Assembly (NCBI RefSeq): GCF_000222765.1
Contig: NZ_AFUE01000010.1
Span: 62,001 to 126,000, forward strand
DNA length: 64,000 bases
DNA from: Streptococcus cristatus ATCC 51100
Lineage (GTDB): Bacteria > Bacillota > Bacilli > Lactobacillales > Streptococcaceae
Direction of reading: 5' to 3'
The translations under genes and the position numbers were made by a program. This document shows positions 8,233 through 17,169 of the stretch, in pieces. The notes under the pieces were generated by a model. That model made no database searches. It had not been told where the DNA came from and saw only the letters and a list, made by a program, of their open reading frames with translations. The stretch's first letter is position 1, and each line of letters starts with the position of its first letter.

Positions 8233-9159
8233 ATGACAATTTCAGTGATTGTTCCGTGCTTCAATGAAGAAGAGTCTATTCCTTTGTTTTATGAAGCTAT
8301 GGAAGCGGTGAAATATCAAGTCCACGACCAATTCGAATATATTTTTGTCAATGACGGATCGACAGACCAAACCTTGGCTGTTTTGCGTGAGCTCAGTAGC
8401 CGCTGTGCAGATGTGCACTATCTGTCCTTTTCTCGTAATTTCGGAAAAGAAGCTGCCCTCTATGCTGGTTTGCAAGAGGCGAGCGGGGATTTTGTTACGG
8501 TCATGGATGTGGATTTGCAAGATCCGCCAGAGCTCCTGATTGAGATGAAGGCCATGCTGGACACGAATCCTGAGCTGGACTGTGTGGGGACCTGTCGTAC
8601 TACTCGCGAGGGAGAGCCGCTAATCCGAAGCTTTTTTGCCAATTTGTTCTATAAGCTGATTAACAAGATTAGTCAGGTTGAGATGGTAGATGGTGCGCGT
8701 GACTTCCGACTGATGCGCCGTCAGATGGTAGAAGCCATTCTGGAGGTTTCAGAGTACAATCGCTTCTCCAAGGGAATTTTTGCCTGGGTTGGCTTCAATA
8801 CTGAGTACTTGGAATACAAAAATGTTGAACGAGTGGCTGGCAAGACCTCTTGGAATTTCTGGTCTCTTTTCAACTATTCTTTGGAAGGCATCGTCAATTT
8901 CTCTGATGCGCCGCTCAACATCGCTTTTTTAGGTGGCATCCTGTCTTGGATTTTAGCCTTCATCCTGATGGCAGTAATTATTATCCGTACCTTGGTTTTT
9001 GGTGATCCGACATCTGGCTGGCCGTCCCTCATGACCGTCATTTTACTCATCGGTGGCTTCCAGCTGCTGACCATCGGTATCCTGGGCAAATACATCGGCA
9101 AAATCTTCATGGAAACAAAGAAACGCCCTGTTTATGTGATTAAAGAGAAGAGTAAGTAA
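8233..9159 (+). CDS. GtrB-type polyprenyl-phosphate glycosyltransferase
   Basis: 308-aa family 2 enzyme with the soluble GT-A domain (VIVPCFNEEES, VNDGSTDQT, FSRNFGKEAAL, DVDLQDPPE) followed by two C-terminal membrane helices (about 230-255 and 268-290) and a basic tail. This architecture is that of GtrB/CsbB/YfdH proteins, which charge undecaprenyl phosphate with glucose or a related sugar on the inner face of the membrane. Base composition returns to the chromosomal level here, in contrast to the genes just upstream. It would be the second lipid-linked sugar synthase in the locus. A terminator follows immediately. Confidence 0.82.
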   Translation: MTISVIVPCFNEEESIPLFYEAMEAVKYQVHDQFEYIFVNDGSTDQTLAVLRELSSRCADVHYLSFSRNFGKEAALYAGLQEASGDFVTVMDVDLQDPPELLIEMKAMLDTNPELDCVGTCRTTREGEPLIRSFFANLFYKLINKISQVEMVDGARDFRLMRRQMVEAILEVSEYNRFSKGIFAWVGFNTEYLEYKNVERVAGKTSWNFWSLFNYSLEGIVNFSDAPLNIAFLGGILSWILAFILMAVIIIRTLVFGDPTSGWPSLMTVILLIGGFQLLTIGILGKYIGKIFMETKKRPVYVIKEKSK

Positions 9160-9161
9160 AG

Positions 9162-9185
9162 AAGCAGATTTTTTCTGCTTTTTTT
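9162..9185 (+). terminator. Terminator after the GtrB-like gene
   Basis: AAGCAGA/TCTGCTT 7-bp stem with a 5-T loop and a T run. Confidence 0.75.
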
Positions 9186-9193
9186 GGTATAAT
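9185..9193 (+). promoter_or_regulatory. Extended -10 promoter of rmlD
   Basis: TGGTATAAT, an extended -10 element, lies directly after the terminator T run and 39 bases before the rmlD start. No clear -35. Confidence 0.65.
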
Positions 9194-9231
9194 AAATTCA
9201 TCGAATATTTATGATCTGAAAGGAAAAACAA

Positions 9232-10086
9232 ATGATTTTAATTACAGGTGCGAATGGACAGCTGGGGACAGAGCTCCGCTATCTTTTGGATGAGCGCAAT
9301 GAAGAGTATGTGGCTGTTGATGTGGCGGAAATGGATATTACCAATGCCCAAATGGTGGACAAGGTCTTTGCGGAAGTCAAGCCAAGCTTGGTCTATCACT
9401 GCGCAGCCTATACCGCTGTTGATGCAGCTGAAGACGAAGGCAAAGAGCTGGACTATGCCATCAACGTGATTGGTACCGAAAATGTGGCAAAAGCAGCAGA
9501 AGCACATGGGGCGACCATGGTCTACATCTCAACAGACTATGTCTTTGACGGACAAAAGCCTGTAGGCGAGGAATGGGAAGTAGACGATCGACCAGATCCG
9601 CAGACTGAGTATGGTCGTACCAAGCGCATGGGTGAGGAGCTGGTTGAGAAATATTCCAGCCGTTTCTATATTATCCGTACTGCCTGGGTCTTTGGGAACT
9701 ACGGTAAAAATTTTGTCTTTACCATGCAAAATCTTGCTAAGACACATAAAACTCTGACCGTAGTTAATGACCAGCATGGTCGTCCAACTTGGACTCGTAC
9801 GCTGGCTGAGTTTATGACTCATTTGGCTGAAAACCAAAAGGAATTTGGTTATTACCATCTGTCTAATGATGCATCAGAGGACACAACTTGGTATGACTTT
9901 GCAGTGGAAATTCTCAAAGATACAGATGTGGAAGTCCAGCCGGTTGATTCCAGCAAGTTCCCAGCCAAGGCTAAGCGACCTTTCAACTCAACTATGAGCC
10001 TGGCCAAGGCTAAGGCTACAGGCTTTGTCATTCCAACTTGGCAGGATGCTTTGAAAGAGTTTTACAAGCAGGAAGTGAGAAAATAA
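9232..10086 (+). CDS. rmlD: dTDP-4-dehydrorhamnose reductase
   Basis: Last step of dTDP-L-rhamnose synthesis (NAD(P)H-dependent reduction), supplying the donor for the rhamnan backbone. 284 aa, the usual length. ITGANGQLGTEL is the nucleotide-binding Rossmann motif; STDYVFDG and the catalytic Tyr-x3-Lys in YGRTK are present, as is the C-terminal motif RPFNSTMS. Equivalent to gacA, first gene of the group A carbohydrate cluster. It has its own promoter and a weak terminator downstream. AAAGG Shine-Dalgarno before ATG. Confidence 0.93.
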   Translation: MILITGANGQLGTELRYLLDERNEEYVAVDVAEMDITNAQMVDKVFAEVKPSLVYHCAAYTAVDAAEDEGKELDYAINVIGTENVAKAAEAHGATMVYISTDYVFDGQKPVGEEWEVDDRPDPQTEYGRTKRMGEELVEKYSSRFYIIRTAWVFGNYGKNFVFTMQNLAKTHKTLTVVNDQHGRPTWTRTLAEFMTHLAENQKEFGYYHLSNDASEDTTWYDFAVEILKDTDVEVQPVDSSKFPAKAKRPFNSTMSLAKAKATGFVIPTWQDALKEFYKQEVRK

Positions 10087-10094
10087 GGCGTTGA

Positions 10095-10126
10095 TAGACT
10101 AGTTCACTATGAACTAGTCTATTTTA
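10095..10126 (+). terminator. Hairpin after rmlD
   Basis: Perfect 12-bp stem (10095-10106 with 10110-10121), 3-base loop, then only four T residues. Probably a leaky terminator. Confidence 0.55.
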
Positions 10127-10160
10127 TGGGTTAAACAACTTAATGAACCTTGTTGAAAGT

Positions 10161-10189
10161 TCCACAAATCACCAAGAAAATGATATAAT
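10161..10189 (+). promoter_or_regulatory. Promoter of the rgpA-F operon
   Basis: TCCACA at 10161, 17-base spacer, then the extended -10 TGATATAAT ending at 10189, 35 bases before the rgpA start. Confidence 0.65.
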
Positions 10190-10224
10190 AGACTAGATTG
10201 TAAATCTTTGAATAGAGGAAAAGC

Positions 10225-11373
10225 ATGAGACATGTCTTCATCATCGGGAGTCGCGGACTTCCTGCTAAATATGGCGGATTTGAAACCTTTGTTGAAAAAT
10301 TAGTAGAAAATAAGGTTTCTTCCCAAATCCAGTATCATGTAGCTTGTTTGTCGGATGATGAAGATTTTCATCATTTTGATTACAAGGGAGTGGATTGCTT
10401 CACCATTAAGGCTCCTAAGTTGGGGCCGGCTCGGGTGATTGCCTATGATATGATGGCCATCAATTATTCCTTAAAGCTAGTGCAAGAGCAGCAGATTAAG
10501 AGTCCATTTTTTTATATTTTGGGTAATACGATTGGAGCCTTTGTGGCACCTTTTGCACATAAAATTCATAAAGCAGGCGGGACTTTCTTTATTAATCCAG
10601 ATGGTCTGGAATGGAAGAGAGCTAAGTGGCCTAAGCCGGTTCAAGCCTATCTTAAATATTCTGAGAAGCTTATGACCAAGCATGCTGATCTGGTCATTGC
10701 GGACAACCAAGGCATTGAAAGTTATATAAAAGAATTCTATCCTTGGTCCAAGACGGCTTTCATTGCTTATGGGACAGATCTCCAGCTATCTTCTCTTGAC
10801 TCTCAGGATGCTTGCGTGCGTGATTTTTTTGAGAAATGGCAGAGCAGAGAAAAGGAATATTATTTGATTGTTGGACGTTTTGTGCCAGAAAACAATTACG
10901 AAGCTATCATTCGAGAATTTATGAAATCCAAAACCCAACGTGACTTGCTGATTATCTGCAATCATGAGGGAAATCCTTATTTTGAAGAGCTCAAGCAAAA
11001 AACGGGTTTTGATAAGGATTCTCGGATTAAGTTTGTCGGGACTGTTTATGATCAGGAATTGCTCAAATACATCCGCAATCAAGCTTTTGCCTACTTGCAT
11101 GGCCACGAAGTCGGTGGAACTAATCCCGGGCTTCTGGAAGCTCTGGCTCAGACTGATGCCAATTTGGTTTTGGACGTGGACTTCAACCATCAAGTAGCCC
11201 AAGAAACAGCTTTGTATTGGCAAAAAGAAGAGGGGCAGTTGGCCCAGCTGATTGACAAAGTGGATGGTCAGCTCGATTTTTCTGAGCTAGGTCAGGCAGC
11301 CAAAGAAAATATGAAAGAAAACTACACCTGGGAAAAAATTGTAGGTGAATACGAGGAGCTATTTTTATCATGA
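10225..11373 (+). CDS. rgpA: Rhamnosyltransferase RgpA (starts the rhamnan chain)
   Basis: 382-aa GT-B glycosyltransferase with the DUF1972 N-terminal domain (IIGSRGLPAKYGGFETFVE, a rhamnosyltransferase hallmark) and a family 4-type C-terminal domain (LIVGRFVPENN, then GHEVGGTNPGLLEA near the end). RgpA/GacB transfers the first rhamnose to the lipid-linked GlcNAc on the cytoplasmic face. The order rmlD-rgpA-rgpB-rgpC-rgpD follows the known streptococcal clusters. Its stop overlaps the rgpB start as ATGA. GAGG Shine-Dalgarno 8 bases upstream. Confidence 0.9.
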   Translation: MRHVFIIGSRGLPAKYGGFETFVEKLVENKVSSQIQYHVACLSDDEDFHHFDYKGVDCFTIKAPKLGPARVIAYDMMAINYSLKLVQEQQIKSPFFYILGNTIGAFVAPFAHKIHKAGGTFFINPDGLEWKRAKWPKPVQAYLKYSEKLMTKHADLVIADNQGIESYIKEFYPWSKTAFIAYGTDLQLSSLDSQDACVRDFFEKWQSREKEYYLIVGRFVPENNYEAIIREFMKSKTQRDLLIICNHEGNPYFEELKQKTGFDKDSRIKFVGTVYDQELLKYIRNQAFAYLHGHEVGGTNPGLLEALAQTDANLVLDVDFNHQVAQETALYWQKEEGQLAQLIDKVDGQLDFSELGQAAKENMKENYTWEKIVGEYEELFLS

Positions 11374-12305
11374 AAGTGACTATTCTTCTGTCTACCTATA
11401 ATGGTGAGCAGTTTTTGGCAGAGCAGATTGAAAGTATTCAAGCCCAAACTTATAGGGATTGGCAGCTCTTGATTCGAGATGATGGCTCTAGTGATGGGAC
11501 GCGAGCGATTATTGAGGATTTTTGCCAACAGGACGACCGGATCTTCTTTATCAACCCAGAAGCCGCTCAAAATTTGGGTGTCATTAAGAGTTTTCATAGC
11601 TTGCTGAAGTATCAGGATTCGGATGTTTACTTTTTTAGTGATCAGGATGATGTCTGGTTGCCGGATAAGTTGGCGATTCAGTTGGCTGCAGCAGAAAACT
11701 ATGATGCTTCCGTACCTTTGTTGGTTTATATGGATTTAAAAGTGGTGGATCAGGAGCTAAATGTTGTTCACGAAAGTATGATTCGGACGCAGTCTGACCA
11801 TGCCAATACAGAATTGATTCAGGAACTGACGGAAAATACGGTGACAGGTGGCGTTTCGATGATCAACCGCGCTCTGGCTGATTTGTGGACAGGGCAGGAG
11901 GAGCATGAACTGCTTATGCACGATTGGTATCTGGGCTTGTTGGCTTCGGCCTTTGGGCAACTCGTTTATCTAGATCAGCCAGGAGAACTTTACCGCCAAC
12001 ATTCCAATAATGTATTAGGAGCCCGAACCTTACGCAAGCGGATGAAGAACTGGATTCATCCTAGCCGTCTATTTGTTAAATATTGGAAATTGATAAAAGA
12101 CAGTCAGACTCAAGCTCGCAACCTTCTCAGCCAGCCTCTGACAACTGAAAATAGAGAAATTATTGAGAATTTTGTGACAATCATGGAAGCCCCTTTTGCA
12201 GAGCGACTGCGACGGATTCGAAAGTATGGCTACAGAAAAAATCGTGCCTTTCATACTTTGGTTTTCACGACGCTCATTCTCACAAAATTTGCTTATAAGG
12301 AGTAA
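11370..12305 (+). CDS. rgpB: Rhamnosyltransferase RgpB
   Basis: 311-aa family 2 glycosyltransferase: ILLSTYNGEQFL, RDDGSSDGT, DXD-like SDQDDVW, then RQHSNNVLG, a motif typical of the RgpB/GacC rhamnosyltransferases. It adds rhamnose residues to the growing chain. Four-base overlap with rgpA and five bases before rgpC imply translational coupling. Functional assignment rests on strong synteny with S. mutans and group A Streptococcus. Confidence 0.9.
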   Translation: MKVTILLSTYNGEQFLAEQIESIQAQTYRDWQLLIRDDGSSDGTRAIIEDFCQQDDRIFFINPEAAQNLGVIKSFHSLLKYQDSDVYFFSDQDDVWLPDKLAIQLAAAENYDASVPLLVYMDLKVVDQELNVVHESMIRTQSDHANTELIQELTENTVTGGVSMINRALADLWTGQEEHELLMHDWYLGLLASAFGQLVYLDQPGELYRQHSNNVLGARTLRKRMKNWIHPSRLFVKYWKLIKDSQTQARNLLSQPLTTENREIIENFVTIMEAPFAERLRRIRKYGYRKNRAFHTLVFTTLILTKFAYKE

Positions 12306-12310
12306 TATGC

Positions 12311-13120
12311 ATGCTAGATTATTTTAGCCAAAAAAACTGGATTCTCTTGAGAGAGATGATTAAAACAGATTTTAAATTACGTTATCAAGGCTCTCTTATT
12401 GGCCACTTATGGTCTATTTTGAAACCTCTACTACTATTTACGGTCATGTATTTAGTTTTTGTACGTTTTTTACGTTTCGATGATGGTACCCCTCATTACG
12501 CAGTATCGCTTCTCTTAGGAATGGTGACGTGGAACTTTTTCTCAGAAGCAACCAATATGGGCATGATGTCTATTGTGTCTAGAGGGGACTTGTTACGAAA
12601 GTTGAATTTCTCTAAGTCGATTATTGTCTATTCTGCTATTGCAGGTGCGGCAATAAACTATGCAATTAATCTATTGGTGGTTTTTGTTTTTGCGTTGATT
12701 AATGGTGTCTCATTTAGTTTTGGATGGTTAGTCATCATTCCTTTGTTTTTAGAGCTGGTTTTAATGTCGGCTGGTTTTGCCTTTATGCTCTCTACGCTCT
12801 TTGTAAAATATCGCGATATTGGTCCAATTTGGGAAGTAGTGCTGCAGGCAGGCTTATATGCGACACCAATCATCTATTCACTGACTTTTATTCTTCAGAG
12901 AGGACAAGTTACTTTTGCAAAATTAATGATGCTAAATCCAATTGCACAAATTATTCAAGATTTACGCCACTTTGCAATTTATTCAGGGAGCATGCGAGGA
13001 TGGGATTTGATTGAAAATCCATGGATTGCTCTGATTCCTTATTTATTGCCAGTAGTGATATTTGGACTTGGATATTATATCTTTAATAAAAATGCTAAGA
13101 GATTTGCGGAGATTCTATAA
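12311..13120 (+). CDS. rgpC: Rhamnan ABC exporter, permease subunit
   Basis: 269-aa ABC-2 type membrane protein with six hydrophobic segments and the N-terminal amphipathic LLREMIKTDFKLRYQGSLIG segment typical of polysaccharide exporters (Wzm/TagG family). With RgpD it moves the lipid-linked rhamnan across the membrane. Chosen start ATG 12311 has AAGGAG 8 bases upstream; ATG 12306 reads into a stop after six codons. The stop codon overlaps the rgpD start (TAATG). Confidence 0.9.
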   Translation: MLDYFSQKNWILLREMIKTDFKLRYQGSLIGHLWSILKPLLLFTVMYLVFVRFLRFDDGTPHYAVSLLLGMVTWNFFSEATNMGMMSIVSRGDLLRKLNFSKSIIVYSAIAGAAINYAINLLVVFVFALINGVSFSFGWLVIIPLFLELVLMSAGFAFMLSTLFVKYRDIGPIWEVVLQAGLYATPIIYSLTFILQRGQVTFAKLMMLNPIAQIIQDLRHFAIYSGSMRGWDLIENPWIALIPYLLPVVIFGLGYYIFNKNAKRFAEIL

Positions 13121-14322
13121 TGTCAAATAATATTGCAGTAAAAGTTGACCATGTCAGTAAGTTTTTTAAACTGCCAACAGAGTCAACACAAAGTTTAAGA
13201 ACAAGCCTAGTTAACCGATTTCGAGGAATCAAAGGTTACAAAGAACAACATGTCCTAAAGGATATTTCCTTTGAAGTGGAAAAGGGAGATTTTTTTGGAA
13301 TTGTCGGCCGTAATGGTTCAGGAAAATCAACCCTTTTGAAAATCATTTCAGAGATTTATATTCCCGAAAAGGGAACAGTGACCATTGATGGCAAGTTGGT
13401 TTCCTTTATCGAGCTAGGTGTCGGCTTCAATCCAGAGCTGACCGGCCGCGAAAATGTCTATATGAATGGTGCCATGCTGGGCTTCTCAACTGAAGAAGTA
13501 GATGCCATGTATGATGACATTGTTGAATTTGCTGAGCTGGGTGAGTTTATGAATCAAAAACTCAAAAATTATTCTAGCGGGATGCAGGTTCGTCTGGCTT
13601 TCTCTGTGGCAATCAAGGCTCAAGGTGACATTCTGATTTTGGATGAGGTTCTGGCTGTTGGGGATGAAGCTTTTCAGCGCAAGTGTAATGACTATTTCTT
13701 AGAAAGAAAGAATTCTGGGAAAACAACTATTCTGGTTACCCATGATATGGGAGCTGTCAAGAAATATTGTAATAAGGCTATTTTAATTGAAGATGGTTAC
13801 ATTAAAGCCAAAGGTGAGCCTAGAGATGTTGCCAATCAATATAGCTTTGACAATACAGAACAAGTAATCACTTCAGATCAACCGGGAATTGAAAGAAGTG
13901 GTTCAGTTGTTGAAAATTTGAAGTTATCACTATTGTCTTCTAAAAGAGCTGCACCAAATGAACCAATTTCATTTGATTTGACGTATACCTTGCTAGAAGC
14001 TGTGCCGACTTATATTGCTATCTCATTTACAGATATTGATCGTAATATTTGGATTTATAATGATAATACGATGGATAATTTAACAAGTGGCAAGGGTGAT
14101 GTTAAGGTAAACTATCAGTGTTCACTAGCAGGACTAAATGATATTAAGTTAAAACTTGAAATTACTGTGAGGGATGAGAATAATCAAGTTTTAGCCTTTC
14201 TTCCGACTGATGAGATTCCAGTTATTGTTCTAAATAGGGACGATATTGATGAAGATGATGAGTCAGCTAAAGATTCTGCAACTGGTATTATTCAAAGAAA
14301 TGGGAAGTGGAGTTTTTCTTAA
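13120..14322 (+). CDS. rgpD: Rhamnan ABC exporter, ATP-binding subunit
   Basis: 400-aa Wzt-type ATPase. Walker A GRNGSGKS (residues 63-70), signature YSSGMQ near residue 150, Walker B ILILDEV near 170 and the switch His in VTHD. The region after about residue 240 is a separate C-terminal domain (beta-rich, containing SFTDIDRNIWIY), as in transporters whose ATPase reads a mark on the polysaccharide. Overlaps rgpC by one base. Confidence 0.9.
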   Translation: MSNNIAVKVDHVSKFFKLPTESTQSLRTSLVNRFRGIKGYKEQHVLKDISFEVEKGDFFGIVGRNGSGKSTLLKIISEIYIPEKGTVTIDGKLVSFIELGVGFNPELTGRENVYMNGAMLGFSTEEVDAMYDDIVEFAELGEFMNQKLKNYSSGMQVRLAFSVAIKAQGDILILDEVLAVGDEAFQRKCNDYFLERKNSGKTTILVTHDMGAVKKYCNKAILIEDGYIKAKGEPRDVANQYSFDNTEQVITSDQPGIERSGSVVENLKLSLLSSKRAAPNEPISFDLTYTLLEAVPTYIAISFTDIDRNIWIYNDNTMDNLTSGKGDVKVNYQCSLAGLNDIKLKLEITVRDENNQVLAFLPTDEIPVIVLNRDDIDEDDESAKDSATGIIQRNGKWSFS

Positions 14323-14341
14323 GAGAAAAAGGGAAGTTTGA

Positions 14342-15376
14342 ATGAAAGTATCGATTATTTGTACCAATTATAATAAGGGGGATTGGGTACGAGAGGCTAT
14401 AGATAGCTTTCTCAATCAGAAAACAAATTTTGATTTCGAGATTATTATCATTGATGATGCTTCAACAGATCATTCGTATGAGATTATTCAAGAATATCAA
14501 AATAAGTTTCCTGAAAAAGTTAGAACTTTTCGTAATGAAGTGAACCTTGGCATTACTAAAACTTGGAAAAAAATTTGCCGAGAAGCTAAAGGTCAATATA
14601 TCGCAAGATGTGATAGTGATGATTTTTGGATTGACCCATTAAAACTTCAAAAGCAAGTTGATTTGTTGGATGCTTCAATTGATTCACTTTGGTCAAATAC
14701 TGAATTTGATATGGTAGACTTAGACGGGAATCTTATCCAAAAAAATGCCTTTGCTAATAAGGCGCTTCCTTTGATTGATTCCTATGAAGAGATGCTTGTT
14801 ATGAAAGGTATGACGATGGCTTCAACCTGGTTGGTTGATACCGCACTTATGCAAGATGTATCTGCTCAAATTAGCGATACAGCCGCAGACGATACATTTG
14901 AGTTACAACTTGAATTATTCAAACGCACTAAAATTTCTTTTTTGAGTGATTCCACCACTGTGTATCGTATGAATTTAGGGTCCGATTCAAAACCTATGAC
15001 ATTGGAGACTGCTGAAAAGCGGTTCACAGGTATCTTGGATTCTCAAATTAAATATCTCAACAAGTATCCAGATCAGGATATTCAAAGAATCTCACACTTA
15101 GCGCTTGTTAAGGATCGTGATTTGGATGTCTTAGTTTTTAAAAAAGATCGTCAGATAGAAGACTTAGATTTAAGACTGAATCAGGTGTCGCGAATTTCTC
15201 ATGACCAAAATGAGTATATTGAAGTTTTGAAGAAAGAGAGTCAAGAGTTTCAAAATAAGTTCAATCGTTTACAGATTTTATATGATGACTTACAAAACCA
15301 ATATAACAGTGTTGTTACTTCGAGAAGATGGACAATACCAACTAAAATTATTAATTTCTTTAGGAGAAGTAAATGA
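14342..15376 (+). CDS. rgpE: Family 2 glycosyltransferase in the RgpE/GacF position
   Basis: 344 aa. The N-terminal GT-A domain has SIICTNYNKG, IDDASTDHS and the metal site RCDSDDFW. Residues 255-320 are helical and heptad-like (many E, Q, N, L), probably a coiled coil, ending in a short basic tail. It lies between rgpD and rgpF, as rgpE/gacF do. The enzyme there is thought to modify or extend the rhamnan; the exact donor is unresolved. Overlaps rgpF by four bases (ATGA). The sequence is more AT-rich than rgpA-B, suggesting a serotype-variable part of the locus. Confidence 0.75.
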   Translation: MKVSIICTNYNKGDWVREAIDSFLNQKTNFDFEIIIIDDASTDHSYEIIQEYQNKFPEKVRTFRNEVNLGITKTWKKICREAKGQYIARCDSDDFWIDPLKLQKQVDLLDASIDSLWSNTEFDMVDLDGNLIQKNAFANKALPLIDSYEEMLVMKGMTMASTWLVDTALMQDVSAQISDTAADDTFELQLELFKRTKISFLSDSTTVYRMNLGSDSKPMTLETAEKRFTGILDSQIKYLNKYPDQDIQRISHLALVKDRDLDVLVFKKDRQIEDLDLRLNQVSRISHDQNEYIEVLKKESQEFQNKFNRLQILYDDLQNQYNSVVTSRRWTIPTKIINFFRRSK

Positions 15377-17169
15377 AACGTCTATTGCTTTATGTTCATT
15401 TTAATAAATATGATCATATTAGTCGGCATGTATTTTATCAACTTGAACATATGAGACCATTGTTTGATAAATTAGTTTTTATTTCAAATAGTCGTCTTAG
15501 TGAAAGTGAAGTACAAAAACTTCGTGATAAACACCTGATTGATGATTTTATCCAACGTGAGAATAAAGGTTACGATTTTGCTGCTTGGCATGATGGTATG
15601 AAATTTGTTGGATTTGATAACTTGAAACAGTATGATTCTGTCACTGTTATGAATGACACTTGTTTTGGTCCACTCTGGGACATGGCACCGATCTATGATA
15701 ACTATGAATCAAACCCAAATGTAGATTTTTGGGGTATGACTAATCATCAAGGAATTAAAGCCGGTGATATTTATATTCATGAACATTTGCAATCTTACTT
15801 TATTTCATTTAAAAAACGCTTAGTTGAATCTAGTGTTTTCCAAAAGTTCTGGAAATCAGTTGAGAGTTTCGAAGATGTTCAAAAGGTAATTGATAATTAT
15901 GAAACTCTTTATACCAAGAAATTCATGGATGCTGGATTTAACTATGAATCTATTCTCAATACGATTCCATTAAATGACAAGTTTTTCCATAGCAATTTCA
16001 CTATTCATTATCCCCATGTTTTGCTTGATGCAGGAGTGCCGTTCATCAAGGTTAAAACATTTGATTTAACTCAGCATCTAGCTCCTTATTTGCTTAAGGA
16101 AATCGAGAAAAGAACGAACTATCCAGTAGAATTTATCTTATCTCACATGTCAGATATGAGTTTACCAACTCCACCTTATTTACTTGATCGCAAAGTTATT
16201 GAGGAAAGTTCACAGACATATTCAGACACTAAAAAAATTGCTGTACATCTTCATACCTACTATGTTGACTTACTAGAAGACTTTTTAAAGCAATTTGAAA
16301 ATTTTCACTTTACTTATGACCTCTTCCTAACTACGGATTCAGAAAAGAAAAAATTAGAAATTGAAGCTGTTTTATTAAAACGTAATCAACTAGGGAAGAT
16401 ATATATTACTGGAAATAAAGGTCGAGATATTATCCCAATGCTGAAATTGCGGGAAGAATTGTGTACCTATGATTATATCGGGCATTTCCATACTAAAAAA
16501 TCTCCAGAATATCCATATTGGGTAGGAGATTCATGGAGAAATGAGCTATTTGACATGTTATTAAAACCGGCTGATTTGATCATGGCTAGTTTGGAAAATG
16601 ATAAGCGTTTAGGATTAGTAATTGCAGATATCCCGACTTTTTTCCGATATACTAAGATTGTGGATCCGTGGAATGAAAATAAATTTGCTGACGATATGAA
16701 TATTCTTTGGGAGAGAATGGACATTAATCGTTCTATTGACTTTAATAAATTAAATACCTTTATTATGAGTTATGGAACATTCATTTGGTTCAAGTATGAT
16801 GCCTTGAAACCACTCTTTGATTTAAATCTACAAGATGAGGATATTCCTTCGGAGCCTCTTCCGCAACATACTATTTTACATTCTATCGAGAGAATTCTTG
16901 TTTATTTAGCTTGGTCACAAAGGTTTGACTATGCTATTTCTAAAAATGATATTTATATCACACCATTTGTAGATAATACTGTTTTAAATATCCGTCCAGA
17001 TACTTTACCTAATACTTATATTAATTTTGATAATATCGGGGGAATCAAAGGCGCCTTAAAATATATTTATCGAGGGCCAGGTAGTGCGATAAAGTATATT
17101 ATAAAAAAAATATTAATAAAGATAAATGGGACAAGAAATAATTTATCAGATAAAGAGGGAAGAAGTTAG
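15373..17169 (+). CDS. rgpF: Rhamnan synthesis protein RgpF
   Basis: 598-aa protein of the RgpF family (S. mutans RgpF is of similar length). Two related halves are visible: LLLYVHFNKYDHIS ... ENKGYDFAAWHDG in the first, and AVHLHTYYVDLLEDF ... GNKGRDIIPML ... GHFHTKKSPEY in the second. The repeated NKGxD motif marks two glycosyltransferase-like modules, consistent with polymerising rhamnose units. No signal peptide; cytoplasmic. Its last codon directly abuts the next gene. Confidence 0.9.
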   Translation: MKRLLLYVHFNKYDHISRHVFYQLEHMRPLFDKLVFISNSRLSESEVQKLRDKHLIDDFIQRENKGYDFAAWHDGMKFVGFDNLKQYDSVTVMNDTCFGPLWDMAPIYDNYESNPNVDFWGMTNHQGIKAGDIYIHEHLQSYFISFKKRLVESSVFQKFWKSVESFEDVQKVIDNYETLYTKKFMDAGFNYESILNTIPLNDKFFHSNFTIHYPHVLLDAGVPFIKVKTFDLTQHLAPYLLKEIEKRTNYPVEFILSHMSDMSLPTPPYLLDRKVIEESSQTYSDTKKIAVHLHTYYVDLLEDFLKQFENFHFTYDLFLTTDSEKKKLEIEAVLLKRNQLGKIYITGNKGRDIIPMLKLREELCTYDYIGHFHTKKSPEYPYWVGDSWRNELFDMLLKPADLIMASLENDKRLGLVIADIPTFFRYTKIVDPWNENKFADDMNILWERMDINRSIDFNKLNTFIMSYGTFIWFKYDALKPLFDLNLQDEDIPSEPLPQHTILHSIERILVYLAWSQRFDYAISKNDIYITPFVDNTVLNIRPDTLPNTYINFDNIGGIKGALKYIYRGPGSAIKYIIKKILIKINGTRNNLSDKEGRS

